Made by a program: the position numbers and the translations under genes. Source: UBA9160 sp035489755 (GTDB taxonomy: Bacteria; Myxococcota_A; UBA9160). Taken from it: a stretch of 64,000 nucleotides of DNA. Location: the NCBI GenBank assembly GCA_035489755.1, contig DATGZK010000056.1, forward strand, positions 1 to 64,000, given 5' to 3'. Below the pieces are notes generated by a model. The model was given only the letters and a program-made list of their open reading frames with translations. It did not search any database and was not told the origin of the DNA. Below, in pieces: positions 40,161 to 48,235 of the stretch; the first letter of the stretch is position 1; each line of letters begins with the position of its first letter.

Positions 40161-42446
40161 ATGGCCACCCCGCCCAGTCCCGTCGGCAGCCGCCCCGGTG
40201 GTGGCGCCGAGCCCGCATCTCGTCCGCTGCTCCCGCCCGCCGAGCGCCGCAGGCGAAAACGCGAGATCCAGATCGCCATTGGCGTGCTGGCAGCGATCTT
40301 TTTGGTCGTCTTTGGGGAAAAGCGGGTTTCGGGCTTCGGGCGCTTGCTGCCCTTCGGCGATAGCGGCCTTTTCCTCCTGCTAAACGCCCTAAACGTCATC
40401 CTGATCCTGCTGCTCGTCTTCCTGCTCGCCCGCAACTTCGTGAAGCTCGTGTTCGAGCGGCGGCGAGGGCTCCTCGGCGCCCACCTCAATGCAAAGTTCG
40501 TGGCGGCCTTCGCCGTCATCGCGAGCATCCCGACGGTGGTTCTCTTCGTCGTCTCGTTCTATCTGCTCACGGATTCCGTGGATCGCTGGTTCAGCCTCAA
40601 AATCGACCGGGCATTGGACCAGAGCCGCGAGGTCGCCGACGCCTACGACGCGATGGCCGCGCGAAATGCGCTGTTCTACGGCGAGCGCATCGCGGGCCAG
40701 ATCACCGGGCAGCGCCTGCTCCTCGAGGAGGAACGTCCGCGGCTCGCCGAGATCGTGCAAAGCCTGCAGCGCGACTACAACCTCGGCGTGGTCGAGGTCT
40801 TCAGTGCGACCGGCCAAGAGCTCATCACCGCGATCAACCCCGAGATCCCTGCCACGACGTTCGCCCGTGCCGATAGCGACCTCGTGCGCTCCGCCCTCGG
40901 CGGTGTGGCGGCGTCGCGCGTGGACGAGACGGACGGGAGCGAAGTGATTCGGGGGGCGGTGCCCATCCGGTCGTCGCTCCGCCCGGAGGAAACCGTCGGG
41001 GCCGTCGTCGTGAACCACTTTGTGCCTCACTCGCTCGCGCGCAAGCTGATCGACATCCGGGCCGCCAAGGACGAGCAGCGTGAGCTCGTGCACAATGCCT
41101 CTCATGTGCGCATGACCTATCTCCTCGTCCTCCTCATGGCATCACTTGTACTCCTCGTCGTCGCGACGTGGTGGGGCTTCCGCATGGCGAGGGACATCAC
41201 GGGCCCGATCGGTGCGCTCGCCGCCGGGACGGCGGAGGTGGCCCGCGGCAACCTCGACATCGTGGTCGAGCCCACCTCGGACGACGAGATCGGCCTCCTC
41301 GTGCACTCCTTCAACAAAATGACGCGGGACTTGCGCGATGCACACGGGGGGCTCGAGCGCACGAACGCAGAGCTCGACCAGCGGCGCCGCTACATGGAGA
41401 TCGTGCTTCGCAACGTCGGAGCTGGCGTGGTTTCGCTGGACGCGGGCGGCATCGTCAGCACCATCAACCCTTCCGCGCAGCGCCTGCTTGGAATTGTCCC
41501 GGGCACGGCGGTCGTCGGTCGAAAGCTCGACGACGTGCTCGACCGGCCCGAGCACGTCGAGATCGTGCGCGACCTCTCCTCGCACCTGCGAGCGGGTGTG
41601 CGCGAAAGTATCCGCCGCCAGGTGCAGGCACCCCTCGGCGACGAGATCTTGACGCTCCTCGTCACGATGACGCTGCTGCAAGACGAGGATGGTCGAAGCC
41701 TCGGGATGGTGATCGTCTACGACGACTACTCGCAGCTCGTGAAAGCCCAGCGCATGGAGGCGTGGCGTGAGGTGGCGCGGCGGATTGCCCATGAGATCAA
41801 GAACCCGCTGACGCCCATCCAGCTCTCCGCGCAGCGCATCCGTCGCCGCTTTCGCGACCGGTTCGTCCGCACGCCGGAGGACGCCAAGGTCTTTGACGAA
41901 TGTGTGGACGCCATCACGAGCCAGGTCGAAAGCCTAAAGCTCTTGGTGAATGAGTTCTCGAACTTCGCGCGCTTGCCTACAGCCAACCCGAAGCCGGACG
42001 ATCTCAATCGTCTGGTGCAAGAAGCGGTCGCGAGCTACAGAGGCACCGAGGGTGTGTCACTGCGCACCGACCTCGATTCCTCGCTTCCGAGCGTCGACCT
42101 CGACCGCGAGCAGATGCGGCGCGTCCTCACCAATCTCATCGACAACGCGATCGCCGCGGTGCGCGAGGCCTCCGCGAAGGGAGCCGGCCTTGTCGAACTG
42201 CGCACGGTCTACGATGCGCCCCTCGGTACCGCTCGCTGCGAGGTCACGGACAACGGCATCGGTATCCGGCCCGAGGATCGCAGGCGTATCTTCGAGCCCT
42301 ACTTCTCGACCAAACGCCACGGTACCGGACTGGGTCTTGCGATCGTCTCGCGGATCGTGGCCGACCACCGCGGATATATCCGCGTGCACGAGAATCGGCC
42401 GCGGGGTACGCGCTTCATCATCGAGCTACCGGTCCGCGGAGCCTAG
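40161..42446 (+). CDS. ntrY: NtrY-type sensor histidine kinase
   Basis: 761 residues. Hydrophobic helices lie near 36-52, 66-90, 112-136 and 318-340, with a periplasmic sensor region between the last two. HAMP (about 340-395), PAS (about 410-520) and HisKA domains follow, with phospho-acceptor His544 in RRIAHEIKNPLTPIQ. The ATP-binding N box (NLIDNAIAAV), G1 (DNGIGI) and G2 (GTGLGL) motifs are complete. NtrY kinases pair with NtrX in nitrogen, redox or envelope control. ATG 40161 is used; ATG 40101 would add 20 residues. Its cognate regulator follows after 76 nt. Confidence 0.92.
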   Translation: MATPPSPVGSRPGGGAEPASRPLLPPAERRRRKREIQIAIGVLAAIFLVVFGEKRVSGFGRLLPFGDSGLFLLLNALNVILILLLVFLLARNFVKLVFERRRGLLGAHLNAKFVAAFAVIASIPTVVLFVVSFYLLTDSVDRWFSLKIDRALDQSREVADAYDAMAARNALFYGERIAGQITGQRLLLEEERPRLAEIVQSLQRDYNLGVVEVFSATGQELITAINPEIPATTFARADSDLVRSALGGVAASRVDETDGSEVIRGAVPIRSSLRPEETVGAVVVNHFVPHSLARKLIDIRAAKDEQRELVHNASHVRMTYLLVLLMASLVLLVVATWWGFRMARDITGPIGALAAGTAEVARGNLDIVVEPTSDDEIGLLVHSFNKMTRDLRDAHGGLERTNAELDQRRRYMEIVLRNVGAGVVSLDAGGIVSTINPSAQRLLGIVPGTAVVGRKLDDVLDRPEHVEIVRDLSSHLRAGVRESIRRQVQAPLGDEILTLLVTMTLLQDEDGRSLGMVIVYDDYSQLVKAQRMEAWREVARRIAHEIKNPLTPIQLSAQRIRRRFRDRFVRTPEDAKVFDECVDAITSQVESLKLLVNEFSNFARLPTANPKPDDLNRLVQEAVASYRGTEGVSLRTDLDSSLPSVDLDREQMRRVLTNLIDNAIAAVREASAKGAGLVELRTVYDAPLGTARCEVTDNGIGIRPEDRRRIFEPYFSTKRHGTGLGLAIVSRIVADHRGYIRVHENRPRGTRFIIELPVRGA

Positions 42447-42522
42447 GCTTGCGATCTCCGCCGACAGGCCTCTGGATGCGCTGCGTTCCCGCGCTGCGGC
42501 GACGACGCTCGGGGTGTGACTG

Positions 42523-43884
42523 ATGCCGCATGTCCTGATTGTCGACGACGAGGAGAGCATCCGAGGGTCCCTCGCCGGCATCCTTTCCGACGAAGGCTTC
42601 GACGCAAAGACGGCGAGCGATGGCACCCAGGCGCTGGCTTTCCTGCGCGAGGCCGGTCTCGATGGACTCCCGGATCTGGTTCTTCTTGACATCGCGATGC
42701 CGGGCCGGGACGGAATCGACATCCTGCAGGAGCTGAGTGCCACCTGGCCGGAGCTCCCTGTGGTGATGATGAGTGGCCATGGCACGATCGAGACTGCGGT
42801 CCGCGCCACGAAGCTCGGAGCCTTCGACTTCATCGAGAAGCCGCTCTCGATCGAAAAGCTGCTTCTGACGATCCAGCACGCCATCGAGCGTGCCCGCCTG
42901 GAACGTGAGAACCGCCGCTTGCGCGCGGCCGCGCTGCGCGCCCACGAGATCCTCGGATCCTCTGAACCCGTGCGGCACCTCAAAGAGCAGATTGCGCTGG
43001 CGGCCCCGACGAACGGCTGGGTCCTCATCACGGGTGAAAACGGGACGGGCAAGGAACTCGTTGCGCGGCAGATCCACCTGCAGAGCAAACGGTCCGACAA
43101 ACCTTTCGTCGAGGTGAACTGCGCGGCGATTCCCGAGGAGCTGATTGAGTCCGAGCTCTTTGGACACGAAAAGGGTGCCTTTACCGGGGCGATCGCACAG
43201 AAGCGCGGAAAGTTCGAGCTTGCCCACGAAGGCACCATCTTCCTCGATGAGATCGCGGACATGAGTCTCAAGACCCAGGCAAAGATTCTTCGCATCCTCC
43301 AGGAACACAAGTTCGAACGCGTGGGTGGCAGTGACACCATCGAGGTTGAGGTACGCGTGATCGCCGCGACGAACAAATCGCTCGAGAAGGAGATCGCTGC
43401 GGGCCGCTTCCGGGAGGATCTGTACTATCGGCTGAACGTGATTCCCTTCCACGTTCCGCCGCTTCGCGAGCGGCGCGAGGACATCCCGATCCTTGTGCGC
43501 GCCTTTGCGGCGGAGTTCTGCGCCGAATCTGCGGTGAAGCCGAAGGAGATCGCACCGCGGGCCATGAGGTTCTTGCAAGCCTACGCCTGGCCGGGCAATG
43601 TGCGCGAGCTGCGCAACCTGATGGAGCGCCTTGTGCTCATGACGCCCGGCCCGCGGATCACGACGGACGATCTCCCGGAATCAGTGCGCGGCGCAGCGCC
43701 GGCCGGCGCCCCGAGCCTGGCAAGCCTTGAGGACGCGCGGCGTGCCTTCGAGCGCGACTACATCATCACGAAGCTGCGCGAGCACGGCGGAAACATCTCT
43801 CGCACCGCCGAGGCGATCGGCCTCGCCCGCGAGAGCCTCTCGCGCAAGATGCGCCAGTATCGGATCGAAGCGCAGCGTGACTGA
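42523..43884 (+). CDS. ntrX: NtrX-type sigma-54 response regulator
   Basis: 453 residues. The receiver domain has DDEE near 8 and phospho-acceptor Asp56 (LLDIAMPG). The AAA+ domain has Walker A GENGTGKE near 171, the sigma-54 contact loop GAFTGA at 218-223 and Walker B IFLDEIADM near 243. The C-terminal Fis-type helix-turn-helix contains GGNISRTAEAIGLARESLSRKM. It should activate sigma-54 promoters after phosphorylation by the upstream kinase. The stop overlaps the RimI-PyrK start. Confidence 0.94.
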   Translation: MPHVLIVDDEESIRGSLAGILSDEGFDAKTASDGTQALAFLREAGLDGLPDLVLLDIAMPGRDGIDILQELSATWPELPVVMMSGHGTIETAVRATKLGAFDFIEKPLSIEKLLLTIQHAIERARLERENRRLRAAALRAHEILGSSEPVRHLKEQIALAAPTNGWVLITGENGTGKELVARQIHLQSKRSDKPFVEVNCAAIPEELIESELFGHEKGAFTGAIAQKRGKFELAHEGTIFLDEIADMSLKTQAKILRILQEHKFERVGGSDTIEVEVRVIAATNKSLEKEIAAGRFREDLYYRLNVIPFHVPPLRERREDIPILVRAFAAEFCAESAVKPKEIAPRAMRFLQAYAWPGNVRELRNLMERLVLMTPGPRITTDDLPESVRGAAPAGAPSLASLEDARRAFERDYIITKLREHGGNISRTAEAIGLARESLSRKMRQYRIEAQRD

Positions 43885-45172
43885 GGACGGGGGTTGCGCA
43901 GGGGTCCCTCGCATCCGGATTTCGCGCGCCATGGCTGCGGAGGCGGCGCAGATCGCGGCGATCGCGAAAGCGTCCCTGCGCAAGCCCTGGTCCGCGCAGG
44001 CCTACGCGGATGAACTCTCCCGCGGTCACGCCCGCGTGTGGGTCGCGCGCGAAGACGCGGCACGCGGCGCGGTCGTGGGCTATGTCCTCGCCCACCGCAT
44101 TGCGGATGAGCTCCACGTGCTCTCGGTCGCGGTGGAGCCGCTGCGGCGCCGCCGCGGCACGGCTCGGGCGCTGCTCGCCGAGGGGCTGCGCGTCGAGGCC
44201 CGTGCCGGAGCACGGGTGGCGTGGCTCGAGGTGCGGGTGGGAAGCGCAGCCGCGCGCGCTCTCTACGAAGCCTTGGGCTTTGGCGCCGCCGTGGTGCGAA
44301 AGCGCTACTACGCCGACGGGGAGGACGCGCTCGTCATGAAGCTCGCGCTCCAAGGAGCGCAGGTCGGTGCGCCGATCCGCGCGCGCGCACAAGTCGTGGA
44401 TCAGCGTCATGAGGGACAGAACCGGCGGATCGTGCTGCGCACGCCGCAGTGGCCGGGTTTTGCGCCCGGCCAGTTCCTCATGCTCTCCCCCGGTCCGCTC
44501 GGCGCCGTTTCCCGCCTCGATCCTCTGCTGCCGCGACCCATGGCGGTGTATCGCGCATTGCCCATCGGGGAGGGCGCGGCGGATGTCGAAGTGCTCTACA
44601 AGCTGAGTGGCCGCGGGACAAGACTGCTGGCAGAAGCGAGGCCGGGCGAGGCGGTGGGCATCGTCGGTCCGCTTGGCCACGGCTTTCCGCACCCGGAAGC
44701 CGGGACGCCTGCCATCTTGGTCGGGGGTGGCACCGGCATCGCGTCGCTCTACGAGCTCGCGGCGCAGCTTGCCCCGAGGAGCTCGCTGCGCGTCCTGCTC
44801 GGTGCGCGGAGTCAAGACGAGCTGATGGGACTCAGCGATTTTCGCGGCCTTGGTGCTGCGCTCGAGGTCGCAACGGAAGATGGCAGCACGGGGACGCGGG
44901 GCCTCGTGACCGAGCTGTTGGGGCGCGCCCTCGTGCAGGCCGGTCGAGCGACCGTCTACGCCTGTGGGCCCACGGCGATGATGCGCCGCGTGGCAGAGCT
45001 GGCCGCACCGTCGGCTAGACAATGTTTCGTGTCGCTCGAGAATCCGATGGCCTGCGGTTTTGGGGTGTGCCTTGGCTGCGCGGTGCCTCGAGCCGAGGGC
45101 GGCTTTCGCCTCGTCTGCCGGGACGGGCCGGTTTTCGAGGCGAGCGAGATCGCCTGGGAGAAACAGGGATGA
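43877..45172 (+). CDS. RimI-type acetyltransferase fused to PyrK
   Basis: 431 residues in a single frame. Residues 1-155 are a GNAT domain of the RimI type: KPWSAQAYADEL near 36, the acetyl-CoA loop RRRRGTARALL near 93 and the end LYEALGFGAAVVRKRYYADGE. Residues about 165-431 are PyrK, the FAD/[2Fe-2S] electron-transfer subunit of class 1B dihydroorotate dehydrogenase, with VGGGTGIA near 285 and cluster Cys 393, 398, 401 and 414. Start GTG 43877 overlaps the ntrX stop; ATG 43931 would cut into the GNAT fold. The stop overlaps pyrD (ATGA). This combination is unusual. Confidence 0.9.
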   Translation: MTEDGGCAGVPRIRISRAMAAEAAQIAAIAKASLRKPWSAQAYADELSRGHARVWVAREDAARGAVVGYVLAHRIADELHVLSVAVEPLRRRRGTARALLAEGLRVEARAGARVAWLEVRVGSAAARALYEALGFGAAVVRKRYYADGEDALVMKLALQGAQVGAPIRARAQVVDQRHEGQNRRIVLRTPQWPGFAPGQFLMLSPGPLGAVSRLDPLLPRPMAVYRALPIGEGAADVEVLYKLSGRGTRLLAEARPGEAVGIVGPLGHGFPHPEAGTPAILVGGGTGIASLYELAAQLAPRSSLRVLLGARSQDELMGLSDFRGLGAALEVATEDGSTGTRGLVTELLGRALVQAGRATVYACGPTAMMRRVAELAAPSARQCFVSLENPMACGFGVCLGCAVPRAEGGFRLVCRDGPVFEASEIAWEKQG

Positions 45173-46122
45173 GCGCCAAGGGCGGCCGTCCCCTCGCAGA
45201 GAGCGACGTGGAGTGCGCGGTCAGCCTCGCAGGAATTGCGCTGCGCAACCCCGTGCTCACCGCCTCTGGCACCTTCGGTTACGGCACGGAGTTCGCTCCC
45301 TTTCTCGACTTGCGGCGGCTTGGGGGGATCGTCTCGAAGAGCGTGAGCCTCGAGCCCCGGGAGGGCAATCTCCCCGCGCGGATCGCGGAAACACCGGCGG
45401 GTATGCTGAACGCCATCGGCCTCGAGAACGTTGGGGTCGACGCCTTCGTCCGTCAAAAGCTGCCGGCGCTGCCCGACGGTGTACCCGTCATCGCAAGCGT
45501 CTTCGAGACTCAGATCGAGCGCTACGCCGAGGTGTGCAAGCGTCTTACGGGCGTCGCGCGAATCGTCGGAGTCGAGATCAACGCCTCGTGCCCCCATGTG
45601 AAAGCCGGTGGGATTGAGTTCGGCCAGAGCCGCGACGGCTTGGCGGATCTCGTGCGCGCCTGTCGCCATGCCACGACCCTCCCCCTCCTGCTCAAGCTCT
45701 CGCCCAATGTGACCTCGATCCCGGAGATGGCTCGCGTGTGTGAGGGCGAGGGCGCCGATGGCCTCTCGCTCATCAACACGCTCCAGGCGCTCGATGTGGA
45801 CGTGGAGAGCCGGCGGCCGCTCCTGCGCAACGTCCTGGGTGGCCTCTCGGGCCCCGCCATCCGGCCCGTCGCGTTGCGCATCGTTTGGCAGGCAGCGCGC
45901 GCGGTCAAAATCCCGATCTGCGGAATCGGCGGCATCATGACCGGGGAGGACGCGGTGAAGTTCCTGCTCTGTGGCGCGACGGCCGTTCAGGTGGGCACCG
46001 CCAACTACCTCAACCCGGCGGTGGCCGGCGAGGTGGCCGACGGGATTCGGGCCTACGCCTCCCGGCACGGCTTCGCGCGGGTGGCCGACCTGGTGGGCGC
46101 CCTGGAGCTTCCGGACGCTTGA
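45169..46122 (+). CDS. pyrD: Dihydroorotate dehydrogenase, class 1B catalytic subunit
   Basis: 317 residues. FMN-enzyme motifs: NPVLTASGTFGYG near 25, NAIGLENVG near 84, active-site Cys141 in INASCPHVKAGG (Cys base marks class 1) and GIGGIMTGEDAVKFL near 254. It oxidises dihydroorotate in pyrimidine synthesis, passing electrons through PyrK to NAD. The overlap with the fused PyrK gene supports the complex. A terminator-like hairpin follows 55 nt later. Confidence 0.95.
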   Translation: MSAKGGRPLAESDVECAVSLAGIALRNPVLTASGTFGYGTEFAPFLDLRRLGGIVSKSVSLEPREGNLPARIAETPAGMLNAIGLENVGVDAFVRQKLPALPDGVPVIASVFETQIERYAEVCKRLTGVARIVGVEINASCPHVKAGGIEFGQSRDGLADLVRACRHATTLPLLLKLSPNVTSIPEMARVCEGEGADGLSLINTLQALDVDVESRRPLLRNVLGGLSGPAIRPVALRIVWQAARAVKIPICGIGGIMTGEDAVKFLLCGATAVQVGTANYLNPAVAGEVADGIRAYASRHGFARVADLVGALELPDA

Positions 46123-46129
46123 TCCATGG

Positions 46130-46158
46130 TTGCGATCTCCCTGGAATTCGGATAGGTT
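46130..46158 (+). promoter_or_regulatory. Possible sigma-70 promoter for rimP-nusA-infB
   Basis: TTGCGA at 46130-46135 and TAGGTT at 46153-46158 are 17 bp apart. Each matches the consensus at four of six positions. Found by eye; no start-site data. It lies 66 nt before the rimP GTG. Confidence 0.4.
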
Positions 46159-46177
46159 ACGCGCGTTTGCGCCGGGG

Positions 46178-46203
46178 AAAGTGGACTTCTCGTCCGCTTT
46201 TTT
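46178..46203 (+). terminator. Intrinsic terminator between pyrD and rimP, possible attenuator
   Basis: AAAGTGGAC at 46178-46186 pairs with GTCCGCTTT at 46192-46200 (one G-U) around a TTCTC loop and runs into six T's (46198-46203). It is the clearest Rho-independent terminator in the window. It lies only 20 nt before the rimP start, too close for another promoter in between, so the rimP operon must be read through it or it must be regulated. Confidence 0.7.
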
Positions 46204-46223
46204 AGTTTCTGGGCACAGCAAAG

Positions 46224-46721
46224 GTGTATCGGGACATCCCCCAGGAGCTTCGGACCTTGATCGAGCCCATCGTGGAGTCCCACGGGCTCGAACTGGTAGA
46301 CGCGGAGCTCGTGCGGGGTCGCGGACCGTGGGAGTTGCGGGTGACGGTCGACACACCGTCGGGTGACGGCAAGGTGTCAATTGAGCGCTGCGCGGACGTC
46401 TCACGGGAGATCGGGACGCACCTGGACGCGACAGACGCGATCCCGGCGCGCTATCGGCTGGAGGTTTCATCGCCGGGGCTGGACCGGCGGCTGGCACGAG
46501 AGAAAGACTTCGAGGCGTCGCGCGGGCTGGAGGTGCAGATCGAAACCCGCCGGCCCCTCGATGGGCGCCGACGGTTCCGCGGTCGACTGGTGGCCTTCGA
46601 CTCGGGGGTCGCGACGGTGGCCGTGGACGGCAGGGAGATGTCGATCCCATTCGCGGAGATCGGCAAGGCGAACAGGGTGTACGAGTTCACGCGGGCCGAC
46701 TTCGCGCGGCCCCGAGGCTAG
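46224..46721 (+). CDS. rimP: Ribosome maturation factor RimP
   Basis: 165 residues from a GTG. IEPIVESHGLELVDAELVRG near 14-33, LRVTVDTPSGDGKVSIERC near 44-62 and YRLEVSSPGLDRRLARE near 84-100 are the RimP core; the C-terminal SH3-like part is GRLVAFDSG onwards. It assists 30S subunit assembly. It heads the rimP-nusA-infB order, 14 nt before nusA. The Shine-Dalgarno is weak (AGCAAAG). Confidence 0.93.
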   Translation: MYRDIPQELRTLIEPIVESHGLELVDAELVRGRGPWELRVTVDTPSGDGKVSIERCADVSREIGTHLDATDAIPARYRLEVSSPGLDRRLAREKDFEASRGLEVQIETRRPLDGRRRFRGRLVAFDSGVATVAVDGREMSIPFAEIGKANRVYEFTRADFARPRG

Positions 46722-46735
46722 ACGGAGCACACAGC

Positions 46736-48094
46736 ATGCTCGGCTTGAAGCGCGAGATCGACCAGATCGCCAAAGACAAAGGCATCGACAAGCGCGTCAT
46801 TATCGGTGCGCTCGAAGAGGCCATGAAGCAGGCGGCGCGGCGCAAGTACGGCCAAGAGAAGGAGATCGAGGCGCGCTTTAACGAGGAGCTGGGGGAGATC
46901 GAGCTGTTCGAGTTTCGAACCGTCGTCGAGAACCTCACCGATCCGGAAAATCAGATCCTGATCGAACCCGCCCGCGCGCTCGATCCGGAGGCTGCGGAGG
47001 GCGACCAGATCGGGGTGAAGCTCGACACCACCGATTTTGGCCGGATCCTCGCCCAGACGGCAAAGCAGGTGATCATCCAGCGGGTGCGCGACGCCGAGCG
47101 CGACAACGTCTACGAGGAATACAAGGATCGTAAAGGCGAGGTCGTCAACGGGATCGTGCGTCGCTTCGAAAAGGGCGCTCTCATCGTGGACTTGGGGCGC
47201 GCTGAGGCCGTGCTGCCGCCGAAGGAGCAGGTGCCTCGCGAGAGTTACCGGCCTGGCGACCGGATCCGGGCCTATGTCCTCGACATCACGAAGGCCACCA
47301 AGGGCCCGCAGATCATCCTCTCCCGCTCCTGCACGCAGATGCTGACCAAGCTCTTCGAGCAGGAGGTGCCGGAGATCTACGAAAGCATCGTGTCGATTGT
47401 CGCCGTGGCGCGCGAACCGGGCGGGCGCTCGAAGATCGCCGTGGCCTCGCGGGACAGCGACGTCGATCCCGTGGGCGCCTGTGTGGGGATGAAGGGCAGC
47501 CGCGTCCAGGCCGTGGTGCAGGAGCTGCGGGGCGAGCGCATCGACATCGTGCCCTGGAGCCCGGACGCCGCGCGCTACGTGTGCAGCGCGCTCTCCCCGG
47601 CGCAGGTCTCGAAGGTGATCATCGACGAGCAAGCGAAATCCATGGACGTGATCGTCCCCGACGACCAGCTCTCGCTCGCGATCGGTCGCAAGGGCCAGAA
47701 CGTTCGCCTCGCCGTCCAGCTCACCGGCTGGCGCATCGACATCAAGAGCGAGTCGAAGATGCGCGAGGTCGCGCGCTGGCTCGCGGAGGCCGTGTCGGTG
47801 GTGGAAGGGTGCGGCGAACCCGAGGCGGAGCTCCTCTTGCAGCGCGGGATTACCTCCCTCGAGGATCTTGCGGAGTGCGACGCGGAGTTCCTTTCGTCGC
47901 TGCCGGGAATCGACGACGCGGGTGCAGCGGCCATTAAGGCGCGGGCCCTCGAGCTCGCGCATGAGAAAGCAGAGCAAGAGGCCCGCGAGGCGGCCGAGCG
48001 GGCTGCCGAAGAGGCACGGCTTCAAGCCGAGGCAGCGGCGGCCGCCGCGGCTGCAGCTGCGGCGCCGGTCGAGGCCGGTCCGAAGGCAGAGTAA
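46736..48094 (+). CDS. nusA: Transcription termination/antitermination factor NusA
   Basis: 452 residues. NusA N-terminal domain (MLGLKREIDQIAKDKGIDK, EEAMKQAARRKYG), S1 domain (NGIVRRFEKGALIVDLGRAEAVLP near 137-160), KH1/KH2 (VGACVGMKGSRVQAVV, LSLAIGRKGQNVRLA) and one helix-hairpin unit (GITSLEDLAECDAEFL) are followed by an Ala/Glu-rich end. It binds RNA polymerase and affects pausing, and works with boxA in rrn transcription. Usual length is 350-500. Confidence 0.97.
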   Translation: MLGLKREIDQIAKDKGIDKRVIIGALEEAMKQAARRKYGQEKEIEARFNEELGEIELFEFRTVVENLTDPENQILIEPARALDPEAAEGDQIGVKLDTTDFGRILAQTAKQVIIQRVRDAERDNVYEEYKDRKGEVVNGIVRRFEKGALIVDLGRAEAVLPPKEQVPRESYRPGDRIRAYVLDITKATKGPQIILSRSCTQMLTKLFEQEVPEIYESIVSIVAVAREPGGRSKIAVASRDSDVDPVGACVGMKGSRVQAVVQELRGERIDIVPWSPDAARYVCSALSPAQVSKVIIDEQAKSMDVIVPDDQLSLAIGRKGQNVRLAVQLTGWRIDIKSESKMREVARWLAEAVSVVEGCGEPEAELLLQRGITSLEDLAECDAEFLSSLPGIDDAGAAAIKARALELAHEKAEQEAREAAERAAEEARLQAEAAAAAAAAAAAPVEAGPKAE

Positions 48095-48100
48095 AGATCC

Positions 48101-48136
48101 CGCACGCGCCGGCAGGCGGAGCCTGCGGTGCGTGCG
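48101..48136 (+). other. Strong stem-loop in the nusA-infB gap
   Basis: 48101-48117 pairs with 48121-48136 around a GGA loop: 7 bp CGCACGC/GCGTGCG, a G-U, 2 bp, one bulged G and 6 bp GCAGGC/GCCTGC. It begins 7 nt after the nusA stop. No T-run follows, so it may be an RNase processing site or transcript stabiliser rather than a terminator. The rest of the 141-nt gap shows nothing else. ylxR, often found here, is absent. Confidence 0.55.
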
Positions 48137-48235
48137 AAGACGCAAGGCCGGGGGGGATCGGGCGACACTGACACCGGCGACGGATACTGCAAACTGAACC
48201 CGGTCGGAACCGGGACGGGAAGACGAGCCGCGCGC

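Noticed and set aside
43931..45172. The RimI-PyrK gene starting at the internal ATG, which would shorten the GNAT domain
   Set aside because: It removes the first beta strand (RIRIS) of the acetyltransferase fold; the overlapping GTG at 43877 keeps it.
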